The notes under the pieces: model-generated | What the model saw: only the letters and a program-made list of their open reading frames with translations | Told to the model about the DNA's origin: nothing | Database searches by the model: none | Shown: positions 35,231 to 45,929 of the stretch, piece after piece | How positions within the stretch are numbered: the stretch's first letter is position 1 | Layout of the letters: each line of letters opens with the position of its first letter | Origin: Panicum virgatum | Lineage: Eukaryota > Streptophyta > Magnoliopsida > Poales > Poaceae | DNA length: 64,000 nucleotides | NCBI RefSeq assembly: GCF_016808335.1 | Contig: NC_053141.1 | Coordinates: 7,306,797 to 7,370,796 of the forward strand | Direction of reading: 5' to 3' | Translations under genes and position numbers: made by a program

Positions 35231-36690
35231 GTCTCTCTCACCTCATGCTCGGGGGCTAGTGGTGGCTAGTTTCTCGCGGCACTCGAAGGCGAGAGCAGAT
35301 GAGTTTTTGCGGCGGCGGAGAAAGAAGAGGAAGCGTGCTAAACCTAGATTTACTGGAGCAGTTAAATAAACAGAGACAGGGGCAGTACGGTAGAAAATAA
35401 GAAGTACAGAAGGCGTGAGCCAAGTTCTTAGAGTTATCTCAACCAGCAACCCCTGATCTCATTCCAAATGAAATACAATTACAAGGATTACATCCCAATA
35501 TAAAGAAAATACACAGATCCCAACGGTTTCGTCACTCGAAACCACTCGATCTCAATTCCAAAGAAGACAGCCCAAGGGCTGATACAAAGATACAAAGCTT
35601 GTTACTTCCAAAAGGGAGTAATCCAGATACATTCAGGGAGGAAAAGACTTGTTGCAAGAAGTTATGGATGGATCCAGAACATCGCAAATCCTCTTCTTGC
35701 ACCTGCTCTTCTCCCTAATATATTTTGCAAAAAAAACAATGCCATCTCTCCAGAGGCCATCGGGGGGGGGGGAGAGACAACCATAGTTCCCACCCGAAAG
35801 AGCTTCTGACACGGCTTCCACCAGCTCCCCACCTAGTCAACCAGGATGGTTGCGATGTGAGGAGCAAAGGCGGCGGCCTAAGAGAAAACAAGTGTTTGTG
35901 CTACTCGCAAACACTCTTCTAGCACCTACAAGGATGAAATAAGTACTCTCATCAGGAGGCCGAGTACCCTCCATTGAAGAACTCCACTTGGAACCCATGG
36001 CTACATCTGCAAGAATGAAGATCCAAACTCAGCAGACTCAGCTTAAATTGAGGAAGCAGCATAGCCACGGCTCAACCCATGTCATCCAAGAAGCAGGGAG
36101 GTTCACGGGCAAAACAGACAAAATTCTACAGCGGTACTCGCCACGTGAACCCATGGGCAAACAGTACACCGCACTGCCACCTTTTCAGAAGATTTGCTGC
36201 AACACTGATGAGCTCAGAAAGATTGCAGAGGACACAATATTATCTCCTGGACCCTTAACCCCAAATCACAAATTTGAACTCAAGGCTTGGGGGCTGCGAG
36301 ATACGTGTCATAAATGGCAACTTTTTTCGAAAAAGTTCCAGACTTCAAATGAAAGGTCAAAGAACCCAGTAAACTAAGCTGATCCTCAGCTTGATTCATC
36401 AAATCAAACTAAGGCTCGGGGGCTACTCCATATGGAGCGCGAGTACATCGCGCACCATATACCAAAGCAGATTCGGGGCTTGAGCACCTCATAGCCTCGA
36501 TGTAGCCGAAGAAGCACTCAGAAGACTACACAAAGCACTCAATGGACTCCGAGGATGGACAACCTACCCCGGAAAGCACCCGAAGCGCCCGGCTACGCAG
36601 ACAGAAGTCCAAGAACTCTCGAAGTACCCGATAAACATCTTCAGAAGTGCTCAATGCCCGCAGGACTCGACTACGAAGAGCTCGGGGGCT
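35231..36690. other. Tat-like element region before the 3' LTR
   Basis: No credible coding region. It contains a G run (about 35762-35772) and ACTCGGGGGCT-type strings repeated toward the 3' LTR. Confidence 0.5.
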
Positions 36691-37106
36691 TGTCAGACCC
36701 GGGACAGCAGGACTGCCCACGGGCACAGAATATTCTAGAGTAGGGAATAGTACATGGTTATGCCCTACCTCTTTTGTATCTACCCGAATAGGAGTAGAAC
36801 TAGTCGATGGTCTCGAGAACTAGCCGAACACTCGGACTAGAATCCTAACAGAACTCGACTAGGATTTCCATGTAACTCTGCTTCCCCCAGTCATATAAGG
36901 GCGAGCAGGGACCCCTCCAAAACATCGAACGATACTAGAGGGAATACAAACCATCACATAGGATGTAGGCTATTACGCTCCGGCTGCCTGAAACTATCTA
37001 AATCTTTGTGTTCCTTGCACCATCGCATTCTGATCTCGGTGAGTCCCTACTCATAACCACTCTCCTCGGGATACCCCTCGGAGAACCCGACGGTAAAACA
37101 CCGACA
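36691..37106 (+). repeat. 3' LTR of the Tat-like element
   Basis: Partner of 21233-21648. It is preceded by the purine-rich CTCGGGGGCT. Confidence 0.9.
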
Positions 37107-37760
37107 AGAACCACCTTCTTCGATACCTTTATACCTCCTAGTCCTTGGCCCACCAGTAGCTCTCTTTAGTATGGGAGGCAGCAATTTGAATCCCATGTTC
37201 ACCTTCTTCCAAAGGCTCTTGTAAGGCAATCCTGGCACCCAAGTAGCATAAGCTGCCTTAAACATCTGAACTTAATAATATGGGCTTACAAAATCCTCTA
37301 GGTCTAACTCTCTCTGAGAACCAATGTAGCTGATAGCATGTGAGCAAGGTATGCCTCTCATCTGCCATTTCCTACAGGAGCATTCATGAGCTTTCAGATT
37401 GATAATGTGCCTCCAAACTTTTAGATCTTTGTTAACTCCACTAACTTCACCAATAAATGGATGACTTTTGTGCAGCTTGTAATTCAAATTTCTACTCTTG
37501 TCATTCATTTCTTTAACAACACTTTTAAGGATCTTTCCAGTTAACTTTTCAGCAATTCTTGCCCTTGTGAAATATCTCTACATTATCATATGCCTAATCC
37601 TATCCATAAGATCAATGACAGGAAGTGGCTTCTCATCTCTAATCCAATTGTTGAATGCCTCTGCAATGTTGTTTGTAACATAGTCGACATTGCTATAGGT
37701 AGAGAACATACTCCTTGCCCAAAAGTGCTTGTGGTTTTCCTCAATAATTTCATTGACTCT
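37107..37760 (-). pseudogene. MULE transposase segment with SWIM zinc finger
   Basis: Minus strand. The first part (about 37757-37580) reads like MURA proteins: TNNIAEAFNNWIRDEKPLPV, then LMDRIR. An in-frame stop near 37580 interrupts it. The next part (37508-37272) ends with a SWIM finger, CSCRKWQMRGIPCSH (CxCx9CxH), which MuDR transposases use for DNA binding. The last part runs to the retrotransposon boundary. The N-terminal domain and DDE catalytic core are missing. The element cannot move by itself. Confidence 0.85.
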
Positions 37761-38050
37761 GGACGGGCGGCCGGGTCCTGTTGGTGCAGCGGCGGGGCAG
37801 GGGTTGGGCGGGTGGCGGTGTTGCTGGCGTCGGGCAGGTGGGGCGACGCGGACGGGTGGTGGCGTCGGCGCTTGCGTCGCCGAGCGGGCGGGGCGGGGGG
37901 GGGGGGGGGGGGATCGGGTAGCGGCGCCCCCTGGGGGATTGGGTGGCGGCGCCCCCTAGGGTCGGGCGGGTGGGGGTGGGAAGCGACGGGGTGGGGGCAT
38001 GTGGGGTTCAACAGGTTAGGGTTATGAGAAGGGGTAATTTGGGCATTTGG
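37761..38050. other. GC-rich block inside the MULE
   Basis: It starts abruptly where transposase homology ends. It contains a run of 16 or more G (about 37894-37911) and a GGCGCCCCCT motif repeated twice. The minus-strand frame is Pro/Arg-rich. It may be acquired DNA or an original 5' leader; I cannot tell. Confidence 0.4.
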
Positions 38051-38054
38051 AAAC

Positions 38055-38210
38055 TTTTCTCCCTCCTTTCTTCTCAAAATGAATATTATAATCACTACAG
38101 TGTCCAGTGGCAAAGATGCACACTTAAAGAGTGTCCAACAACAAAGGCAAAATTGAGTAATGTCCTGTGGCAAAAATCAACATTGTAGAGTGTCCAAGAG
38201 CAAAATTACC
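38055..38210. repeat. Right terminal inverted repeat of the MULE
   Basis: Reverse complement of the left end over about 150 bases, ending AGCAAAATTACC. Confidence 0.8.
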
Positions 38211-38211
38211 A

Positions 38212-38433
38212 GTCTATCTGTCGGCCGTGTCTCCCCACTTCCTTTCCTTTTTCAACTGACGAGAGGATGCGTGGGGCCAGGCGCGGCCTCCGCCCTCCGA
38301 TCTGCATCGAACGGGGCACATCATTAGTGGTTTTACATGTGTATTTTTCTTCTTTGGGAAATGTTGAAGGGTATGGTTTGATGCAGGAGGGAGCGAGTTT
38401 AGTGGACAGGACGGAGAACAAGGGAAGTAGAAA
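38212..38433. other. Spacer between the two MULEs
   Basis: Moderately GC-rich and no gene seen. Before the first MULE inserted, this stretch was adjacent to the NRPD2 upstream region at 20036. Confidence 0.5.
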
Positions 38434-39654
38434 GAGACAATTCCTTACGGCCCACTAAAAAAGTTTCCAATTCCCTCCGTGCCAAAAACTTCTTACTTCT
38501 TACCAGCCATCAACCTAATTTTGTTTGGACTCTCGTGCACTACTGTTAATTTTTGGTAGAATGACAACTAACAACAGCTTAAAATGTCCCTTTTGCCCCC
38601 TCTTATAGGTGGACCCCGCACGTCAGTCTTCTTCCTCAGCTTCCAACCTCCCCTATTCTCTCGCCGGTGCTAGTACCTCAGCGCTCACCGCAGGCCGCGA
38701 CTTCACCGAGCCCGCCACTCGCAGTCTGCCACCACGTGTTACCCACCACCAGCCTCATCGTCCACGGTCCAGCGGCCCTTGCATCGGCGCTCACCACGGA
38801 CCGTGACTCCATCGGCTCCTGCCGCTCGCCATCCGCCACCTCGCGCCGCCCACTGCAACAGCCTCGGCTCACGCCTCCAGCCTCATCATCCGCGGTCTGC
38901 CTCCTTGCCCGCCGTCCTCGCCATCTGCCTCCTTAGCCGTTTCGGCCTCTAGCCCTGTCGTGCCGAGCTCACCTCCTTCCATCCGCCACTCGTCGCCACT
39001 GCCTCCGCCGGCTGCCAGCTTCCACGGCCACCTCTGCCTTCTTTGCCTTCATATCGATTCGGTCGCGCTCCCACCCTCTCCCTTCCAAGACTTCTCGCTC
39101 CTTCATCTTCTTCTCTGCTCACTCGCTCTCTCTGCGCAGGTATGAGGGTGTTGGCGGCCAAAATTGGATGGTAGAGGCGGGCGCCGTGGGGCAGCGAGAT
39201 GCGGCGGCGAGCAGAGGCCGCGAGGAGGCTGACGAAGTAGGGCGTGCCGGCGGATGGAATGAAGATCCACCGTGGGGGCCGAGGCGGAGCGCCAGGAGCG
39301 GTAGACGGGAGCGTCGTGGGCTCCTCCGCCGCGTTCACCGCCAACGTGGGCGGGCGGCGGGGCCCACCTCTGGTAGGCAGGCAGAAGGCGCGGGTGTGGG
39401 GCTGGCACTGACGAGGTGGGTGACAAGAGAGCGGGGAGGTGGAAGTTGAGGAACAAGACTGACGTGTGGGGCCCACCCGTAGGAGGGGTAAAAAGGATGT
39501 TTCAAGCTTCTGTTAGCTGCCGTTCCACTAAAAGCTAACGGCAGTGGCACGTGAGTCCAAACAAAATTGGGTTGATGGCTGGTCGGGAACGAGAAGATTT
39601 TTAGTGGCACAGATGGAACTAATTTTTTTTTAATGGCCCGTAAGGAATTGCCTC
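38434..39654. mobile_element. Pack-MULE-like element, 1.2 kb
   Basis: Terminal inverted repeats of about 200 bases: left GAGACAATTCCTTACGG; right, in reverse, GAGGCAATTCCTTACGG. Both continue through CCAGCCATCAACC, TTTTGTTTGGACTC and CACGTCAGTCTT. Flanking 9-mers AAGTAGAAA (38425-38433) and TAGTAGAAA (39655-39663) match at 8 of 9. No transposase. The GC-rich interior (about 38660-39430) has open frames on both strands (up to 175 codons, minus), Pro/Ser/Arg-rich, without a recognised domain. Captured gene pieces are likely but the source is unknown. Confidence 0.85.
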
Positions 39655-40269
39655 TAGTAGAAACCATGTGTGTTGAAACGTAATGCAGACAGAACGTACG
39701 TCAGGGTGTAGTAGAAATTATGTGCGTTGTAACGTAATGCAAAAAGAATGTACGGGTGTGGCGAAGAGCCTCAGGTGCACGTGGGGGCAAAATGCTAAGA
39801 GGTAGAAAGAGTATATGTTTCTTGTCCCTATGTGATTGGTGGGGATGGACACATGCTTTGTCTTTAAATTTGCATAATGCGAGATCATGCATTTCTTTTT
39901 GACTTCAGTGGAGATAACATGCATTTATTTTGAGTTCAATGCAGATATATATCTTCATTGAAAGTGCTTTTGTGATTGGTGGGGATGGATAAGTGCTTTG
40001 TCTTTGAATTCGGATCATGCGAGATCATACAATTGAACTTAGAGTTAGGGAGAAAGTTAGGTAAGTATATATCTTCTATCTTTTTTCTAGAGATACGAGG
40101 TTTGGCGCTAAATGTAGAGAAACAATGTATGAATGAGATGGAAAAAAGGGAGCAATATGATGAAACAGTGCGCAAGAAGCAGAAGATCATGTAAAAATGG
40201 TGGAGAGACTTACGATCAACATGAAAGACGTACTACTTTGATGGACTAGACACGCTCTTAGCAAAGTGG
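39655..40269. repeat. Short diverged direct repeats
   Basis: Two pairs are visible: about 39664-39701 with 39717-39754 (around TTGAAACGTAATGCAGACAGAA and TTGTAACGTAATGCAAAAAG), and about 39829-39900 with 39971-40033 (around TGTGATTGGTGGGGATGGA and CATGCGAGATCAT). No gene is seen. Confidence 0.6.
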
Positions 40270-42780
40270 AGCACACCTAAAGCGTTGGTACCCACACCAT
40301 CTATTTTGATACTTTAATATTAGTCGTGGTTGATGTGAACAAAAGCTTTCAATCTGCCTGCTAGGAATGGCTCTTTCCTCAGCACTAGTCGCAAATTGGT
40401 ATGCATTTATTTGCCCTTCAATGGAGATATCATGCATTCATTTTTCCTTCAATGGAGATATCTTCCGACGGGTAATAAATAGGTACCATTCTATTAGAAT
40501 TTTGTTGCAACAACCAATTCTTTTTACACAGTATGTAAGCGGCAACTCATTACTGACAAGAATGATGCTCTAAGCTCATTATTGACAAGAATGATGCTTT
40601 AAGCTCATAGTGAGATCAAAAATAAAACCTGAGCTTTAAAAAATCTTTCACCCCTCAACTCTCAAAATCGTTAGACAACGTTCACAATCTATTTTCAGTC
40701 CAACTTTACGGGCCTGGTAAAACTACACATCAGCATACATTTATTTTTTTCCTTCAATGGAGATATTTTCTGACTTGTCACATAATAAATAGGTACCATT
40801 CTATTAGGATTTTATTGCAACAATCAAATCTTTTTGTTCACATAGTATCTTCTGACAAGAATGATGCTGTAAAATCATAGTAAGATCAGAAATAAAACTT
40901 GATTTTTTTAAAAAAATCTTTCACCCCTCAACTCTCAAAATTGGCTAGACAATGCTCATAACCCCATTTTCAGTCCGGCTTTGCGCTTGGTAGGACTACA
41001 CATCAGCATACATTTATTTTGCCTTCAATGGAGACATCTTCTTGCATGTCCCATAATAAAGGTATCATTCTATAAGGATTTTGTTGCAACAATTGAATCT
41101 TTTTATTCACATAATATCTTCTGACAAGAATGATGCTCTAAGCTCATAGTGAGGTTAGAAATAAAACCTGAACTCTCAAAAAAAAAACTTTCACCCCTCA
41201 ACTCTAAAAATCAGGTAGACAACGCTCGCAACCTATTTTCGGTCTGACTTTGTGCCTGGTAGGACTACACATCGGAATATATTTATTTTGCCTTCAATAG
41301 AGATATCTTCTAACATGTTCCATAATAAATAGGTACCATTCTATTAGTATTTTATTGCAAGAACCGAATCTTTTTGTTCACATAGTTCTTCTGACAAGGA
41401 TGATGCTCTAATCTCATAGTGAGGTTAGAAATAAAACCTGAACTCTAAAACAAAATATTTCACCCTCACCTCTCAAAATCGGGTAGACAATGCTCATAAC
41501 CCCATTTTCAGTCCATCTTTACGCTTGGTAGGACTACACATCAGCATACATTTATTTTGCCTTCAATGGAGATATCTTCTTGCGTGTCCCATAATAAATA
41601 GGTACCATTCTATTAGAATTTTGTTGCAACAATTGAATTTTTTTAGTCACACAATATCTTCTGACAAGAATGATGCTCTAAGCCCATAGTGAGGTTAGAA
41701 ATAAAACCTGAACTCTCAAAAAAAGAAATCTTTCACCCCTCAACTCTAAAAATCAGGAAGACATCGCTCGCAACCCATTTTCAGTCTGACTTTGTGCCTG
41801 GTAGGACTACACATCAGTATATATTTATTTTACCTTCAATAGAGATATCTTTTAACATGTCCCATAATAAATAGGTACCATTCTATTAGGATTCTATTAC
41901 AACAACCAAATCTTTTTGTTCACTCAGTATCTTCGGACAAGAATGATGCTCTAAGCTCATAGTGAGGTTAGAAATAAAACTTGAACTCTAAAAAAAAAAT
42001 CTTTCACCACACAACTCTAAAAATCAGATAGACAACGCTCACAACCCATTTTCGGTCTGACTTTGTGCCTGGTAGGACTACACATTGGCATATATTTATT
42101 TTGCCTTCAATAGAGATATCTTCTAACATGTCCCATAGTAAATAGGTACAATTCTATTAGGATTTTGTTGCAACAATTGAAACTTTTTACTCACACAATA
42201 TCTTCAGACAAGAATGATGCTCTAAGCTCATAGTGAGATTAGACATAAAACCTGAACTCTAAAAAAATCTTTCACCCCTCAACTCTTGAAATTAGGTAGA
42301 CAACGCTCACAACCCATTTTCAGTCCGACTTTGTGCCTGGTAGAGCTACACATTAGCATACCTAAAGTGTTGGTACCAACGCCATCTATTTTGATACTCT
42401 GGCATTAGCCATGATGCTATGGATGTGAGCAAAAACTTCAATCTGCTATCTAGCAATAACTCTTTCCTTAGCATTCATCACAAATTGACGTGCATTTATT
42501 TTTCCTTCAATGGAGACATTTTCTGACAGGTGCCGTAATAAATAGGTACCATTGTATTAGGATTCTGTTGCAACAACCAAATCTTTTTCACACAGTATCC
42601 AAGCGGCAACTTGTTACTGAGAAGAATGATGCCTAAGCTCATAGTGAGATCAGAAATAAAACCTGAACTCTAAAAAATCTTCTCCCGCACCTCAACTCTT
42701 AAAATTGCATAGACAACACTCACAACCCATTTTCAGTCTGGCTTTGTGCATGGTAGGACTACAATATCAGCATACCCTTC
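40270..42780 (+). repeat. Tandem array of about 270-bp units
   Basis: About eight diverged copies. Each unit carries TTCAATGGAGATATCTTC, AATAAATAGGTACCATTCTA, TTTTGTTGCAACAA, GACAAGAATGATGCTCTAAG, CATAGTGAG, AATAAAACCTGAACTC, TCTTTCACCCCTCAACTC and TGCCTGGTAGGACTACACAT. The GGAGATAT motif recurs near 40454, 40760, 41028, 41298, 41566, 41840, 42111 and 42513, spacing mostly 268-273. A different 120-base block (GTTGGTACC, CCATCTATTTTGATACT, CAATCTGC) flanks the array at about 40270-40395 and again at 42360-42490. No coding content. Confidence 0.9.
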
Positions 42781-43390
42781 CAAATCAGCCCACACATGTC
42801 AAAAGAGTTTGAGCGCGTCGGCGCGTGCAACAATGTCTTACGGCGATCGTCGCCGCTAGTTGCTCGTCGCACCCCTCTCTCCTTCAATTCCTCTCTCTTT
42901 CCTTTCCTGAGATGTGGCTCATTTGACTAGTTCTTGTTTCGGCCCGAGCCAAACTGTAGCGGCTCTCGATCACATGCAGTGGGCTCGATCGACTCTGAAG
43001 TTTGATCGAGCTGCTGGTTGGCCGGAGAACTGTCTGAGGCTGCTGGAAGTATGTACTATGTAATCATCCGAGCGTTGCGTTATGCAGTTGTAGTTGTAGC
43101 CATGTGTGCAGCCATGAAGTGTCTCCAACAGGCACAACGGTGTTGTTTGACGAGTGCTCAGTGCTAATAAACATAAAACCGGTGCGTAGATCATCTGCAA
43201 CGTCAAACGAAAAAAAAACATTCCTGATTCTCGATTCAATGTCATATATGCTATAATGCTAATTTGCATCACCTAATTTATTTTCAATGCCAAACAAAAA
43301 AAGACATTCAGCGTAATGAAAGCACGCACAATTATTTCCTTACTATCATTAATTGCATGCACTAAATACTAATAAACCTGTTACTTAATA
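42781..43390. other. Intergenic, no gene seen
   Basis: Mixed composition. Minus-strand frame of 100 codons at 42970-43272 shows no domain. Confidence 0.4.
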
Positions 43391-43648
43391 CTCCCTCCGT
43401 CCGGAAATGATCTACGTATTTTGACTAGGAAAAGTCAAACTTTATAAACTTTGACTAATAATTAGTTAAATTATATGTATAATTAGTTTATAAAATTTAT
43501 GTCAATACATATGTATTCAAAGAGGTTTTGAGATGACATTGAGTTATTCGTAATTGACATTATATTCTAAGAGTGATTAATAAGTCAAACTTTACTTCGA
43601 ATGACTTTCTCTAGTCAAAATATGTAGATCATTTCCGAACGGAGGGAG
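43391..43648. mobile_element. Stowaway-type MITE
   Basis: Starts CTCCCTCCGTCCGGAAATGA and ends with its inverse through GGAGGGAG, flanked by TA at 43389-43390 and 43649-43650. 258 bases. Confidence 0.9.
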
Positions 43649-43650
43649 TA

Positions 43651-44748
43651 TTATGTAATACTGTCTAGAAGATTTGGTGACAGAACAAAAAGATTTGTGT
43701 AGGTGATGAATGAATACCATCACGCGCGCCATGTGCAGGTGATGAAGAGGCGATAAAAAAAAAAAACCACCATCAACTAGTAGCAGGAGCACCGATAAGT
43801 GAGATGAGCTCACGGCTCACCTATCTAGTGCCAGGCTCCCAGTGGCCACGGGTATATGCTGCAACTTTCAACACTTCCAGTGGATCAAGCCATCATATGT
43901 ACAACAGTACAAGAGTGGCAGGTAGGCAAAGGCATGGCACTCCTCCAGATTTTGGTTCAAGCAAACCGCAAGATTAGAGCCACACTTAGGATGCAAAAGT
44001 TGTCTTTCCCTGTCATCAACTTAATCATTTTTTTTGCGAGGGTTGTACTATTTATTAATTATAATGGTCCATGATGCCCCCACATGATTAAATGAGGTCT
44101 TTCTGCGGGGAAAGATGATGCTTATTTCGATCTATAATGATTTGAGGTGCTTGTCAAAAGCATACTCATTCTTACCGAAACACTTTCAAGTTCTGAGTAA
44201 TAAAAAACCTTGGTATGAACCAAATCAACTTTCCATATGTCTGGTAGCACTGCTATGTTAATATATAAACGATCTTTTACTAATTTGATTGTCCTTTTAG
44301 GGTCAATGTGAATTTTCGCCCCACGCCATGTCCCTAATTTGTTGCCAACCGGAAGTATCTATATTGTAGAAAAGTAAGGATCAAATTTAGTGCTTAAGGA
44401 TCAAAATATGGTATTTTCAAGATATTATTGAATGATACCCCATACATTTTTTTTGGATCAGGAAAACACTATCCACATGGTAAATATATATACCGAAAAT
44501 CTTTCTATGCCATCTCAACGATGCAAACAAAAGAACCTGTGTATGAAATGTTTGCCTCATGTATTAGCAAAGATAAAAACAGGTGTACAGAGTAGAAATT
44601 TCAAGCTGCAAAAACACAGTAATTTAGCAAACCGCAATCAAGCACTTGAGGCAAAAGTCTCTAGCAAAGAAAAACTAAAGGAACTCTCTTGCTGCAGAGT
44701 GCATGCATGCAGCAGTTATCACTATACTAATTAATCAATAAGCATATA
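43651..44748. other. Intergenic, no gene seen
   Basis: AT-rich with short frames of up to 100 codons, none with a domain. Confidence 0.4.
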
Positions 44749-44989
44749 CTCCCTCCGTCCCAAAATATACAAAGTCAAACTTATTAAACTTTGACCAACC
44801 CTATCTCTAAAAATAAACTATTTCAAACAGAAGAGATTACATATTGTAATAGTTGGTTTCATAATGAATCTACTAATATAATTTTTATATTATTAGTTTT
44901 TATAATTATTTCACTATTTGTAGTCAAAATTAGAAGATTTAACTTTGAAAAAAAAATTCTAAACGTAGCTATATTTTAGGACAGAGGGG
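44749..44989. mobile_element. Stowaway-type MITE, diverged right end
   Basis: Starts CTCCCTCCGTCCCAAAATAT after TA; the right end ATATTTTAGGACAGAGGGG is its imperfect inverse, followed by TA. About 241 bases. Confidence 0.75.
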
Positions 44990-45284
44990 TACATCACAAC
45001 TAACGCTTGATGCCCATGCTTTGCAAAAGACATCCACCGTTAATCAACATGATTATACATGCATAAAGCTAGCACTTACAGTACCAAACGCATACCACGA
45101 CACACCACAGAGCTAGGAACCTGCCTGGAGAACGAACAGATCGAGCGAGCAGAACACGTACTACAAAGACACTGAAAAACGATAGCTCGTGACACGAAGA
45201 GAACCAACACCTACGGCAACATGATCGATCGATCCATGGACCATATAAGCTAGCTTAGCTTCGTTCTCATCATCATCGTCTCCT

Positions 45285-45789
45285 CTAGATGGCATCGTCA
45301 CCGTGGATGTGACCATTGGCCCCTCCATCCACATGTGGAGGACCTCCCCTCGACCTGATCTCAACATGCTGCACATGAGCGAAACAGCAGCCGTTATGCA
45401 CTTAAAAGAAAAAGCTTGAGCTATCAAGGGAATACGAGTGACTGCGTATGTGTTCGTGTCTGTATGTGAGCGAGACAAAAAGAAATGGATGAATCGGCGG
45501 CCATCAGTTAACACTATTAGCAGGAGAATAGAGTAGAGATGGACCTGAGATGCCACCGCCTTCGGCTCTATCACGCCAGCTGCTGCAGGAACATAGCGAG
45601 ACTCATCAGATCAGGAAGCATCATCAGCAGATTTGTGCAATACGCGTACCTAGCTAGCTAGATGTGTTGTCAGTTCAAGGACGGGGAGTGGTGACCGGGG
45701 CGCTTACCGGCGTCCTTGCGGCCGCAGCCGGTGATGCGGCCGACGAGGCCGAAGAACTTGTCCTTGAGCTGCACGGCGAGCTTGGCCAT
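45285..45789 (-). CDS. Small three-exon gene, about 67 residues, unknown function
   Basis: Exons 45789-45708, 45582-45545 and 45368-45285, with GT-AG introns of 125 and 176 bases and consistent phases (82+38+84 bases). The product starts MAKLAVQLKDKFFGLVGRIT, followed by GCGRKDA. The N-terminal 20 residues could form a basic amphipathic helix, then two Cys-linked Gly/Arg residues; the C-terminal half is His/Gly-rich and hydrophilic (about residues 41-67). No signal peptide or domain that I know. A TATA box lies 129 bases upstream of the ATG. The acceptor of exon 2 is a GCAGCAG (NAGNAG) site, so a form lacking one Ala is possible. Coding is inferred from splice logic and composition, not homology. 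Confidence 0.6.
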
Positions 45790-45917
45790 GGTGGCCTCAC
45801 CGGCTGTGGAGGCGGGCTAGCTAGCTGCCGTAGAAGAAGGGGCACGGTGTGATCTAGATCTGATGAGCTCACCTGAATCTAGTAGTGGGAGATGCTGCTG
45901 GCCACGGACCTTGTACC

Positions 45918-45923
45918 TATATA
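45918..45923 (-). promoter_or_regulatory. TATA box of the small three-exon gene
   Basis: Minus strand reads AGTATATAGG, 129 bases upstream of the ATG at 45789, a usual distance for a plant gene with a short 5' leader. Confidence 0.5.
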
Positions 45924-45929
45924 CTGCAA

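Larger units (their letters stand above)
21233..37106 (+). mobile_element. Non-autonomous Tat-like Ty3/Gypsy LTR retrotransposon
   Basis: Two 416-base LTRs (21233-21648, 36691-37106), both TGTCAGACCCGGGACAGC to CCGACA. Flanks TGAAC (left) and AGAAC (right) give a 4-of-5 target duplication, and the host MULE frame joins across it. A primer-site-like TGACGCCCACCGTGGGGC follows the left LTR, and a polypurine-like CTCGGGGGCT precedes the right LTR. No reverse transcriptase, RNase H or integrase is visible. The interior holds a decayed sense frame, an 85-bp tandem repeat and a long antisense gene, the last two being features described for the Tat lineage. A younger element (22933-29950) sits inside. 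Confidence 0.85.
20037..38210 (-). mobile_element. Mutator-like element (MULE), split by nested LTR elements
   Basis: The left end starts GGTAATTTTCCTACGG and the right end, in reverse, starts GGTAATTTTGCTCTTGG. The inverted repeats continue for about 150 bases through ACACTCTAC, TTGATTTTTGC, and AGTGTGCATCTTTGC. Flanking 9-mers GTCTCTCCG (20028-20036) and GTCTATCTG (38212-38220) match at 7 of 9. Without the retrotransposon nest (21233-37106) the element is about 2.3 kb. It carries a 3'-terminal part of a MuDR-type transposase on the minus strand. The part that should hold the DDE core is replaced by a GC-rich block (about 37757-38010), so it is defective. Confidence 0.85.

Noticed and set aside
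31195..42780. Tandem repeats considered as a CRISPR array
   Set aside because: The units are contiguous and diverged, without unique spacers, in a plant genome.
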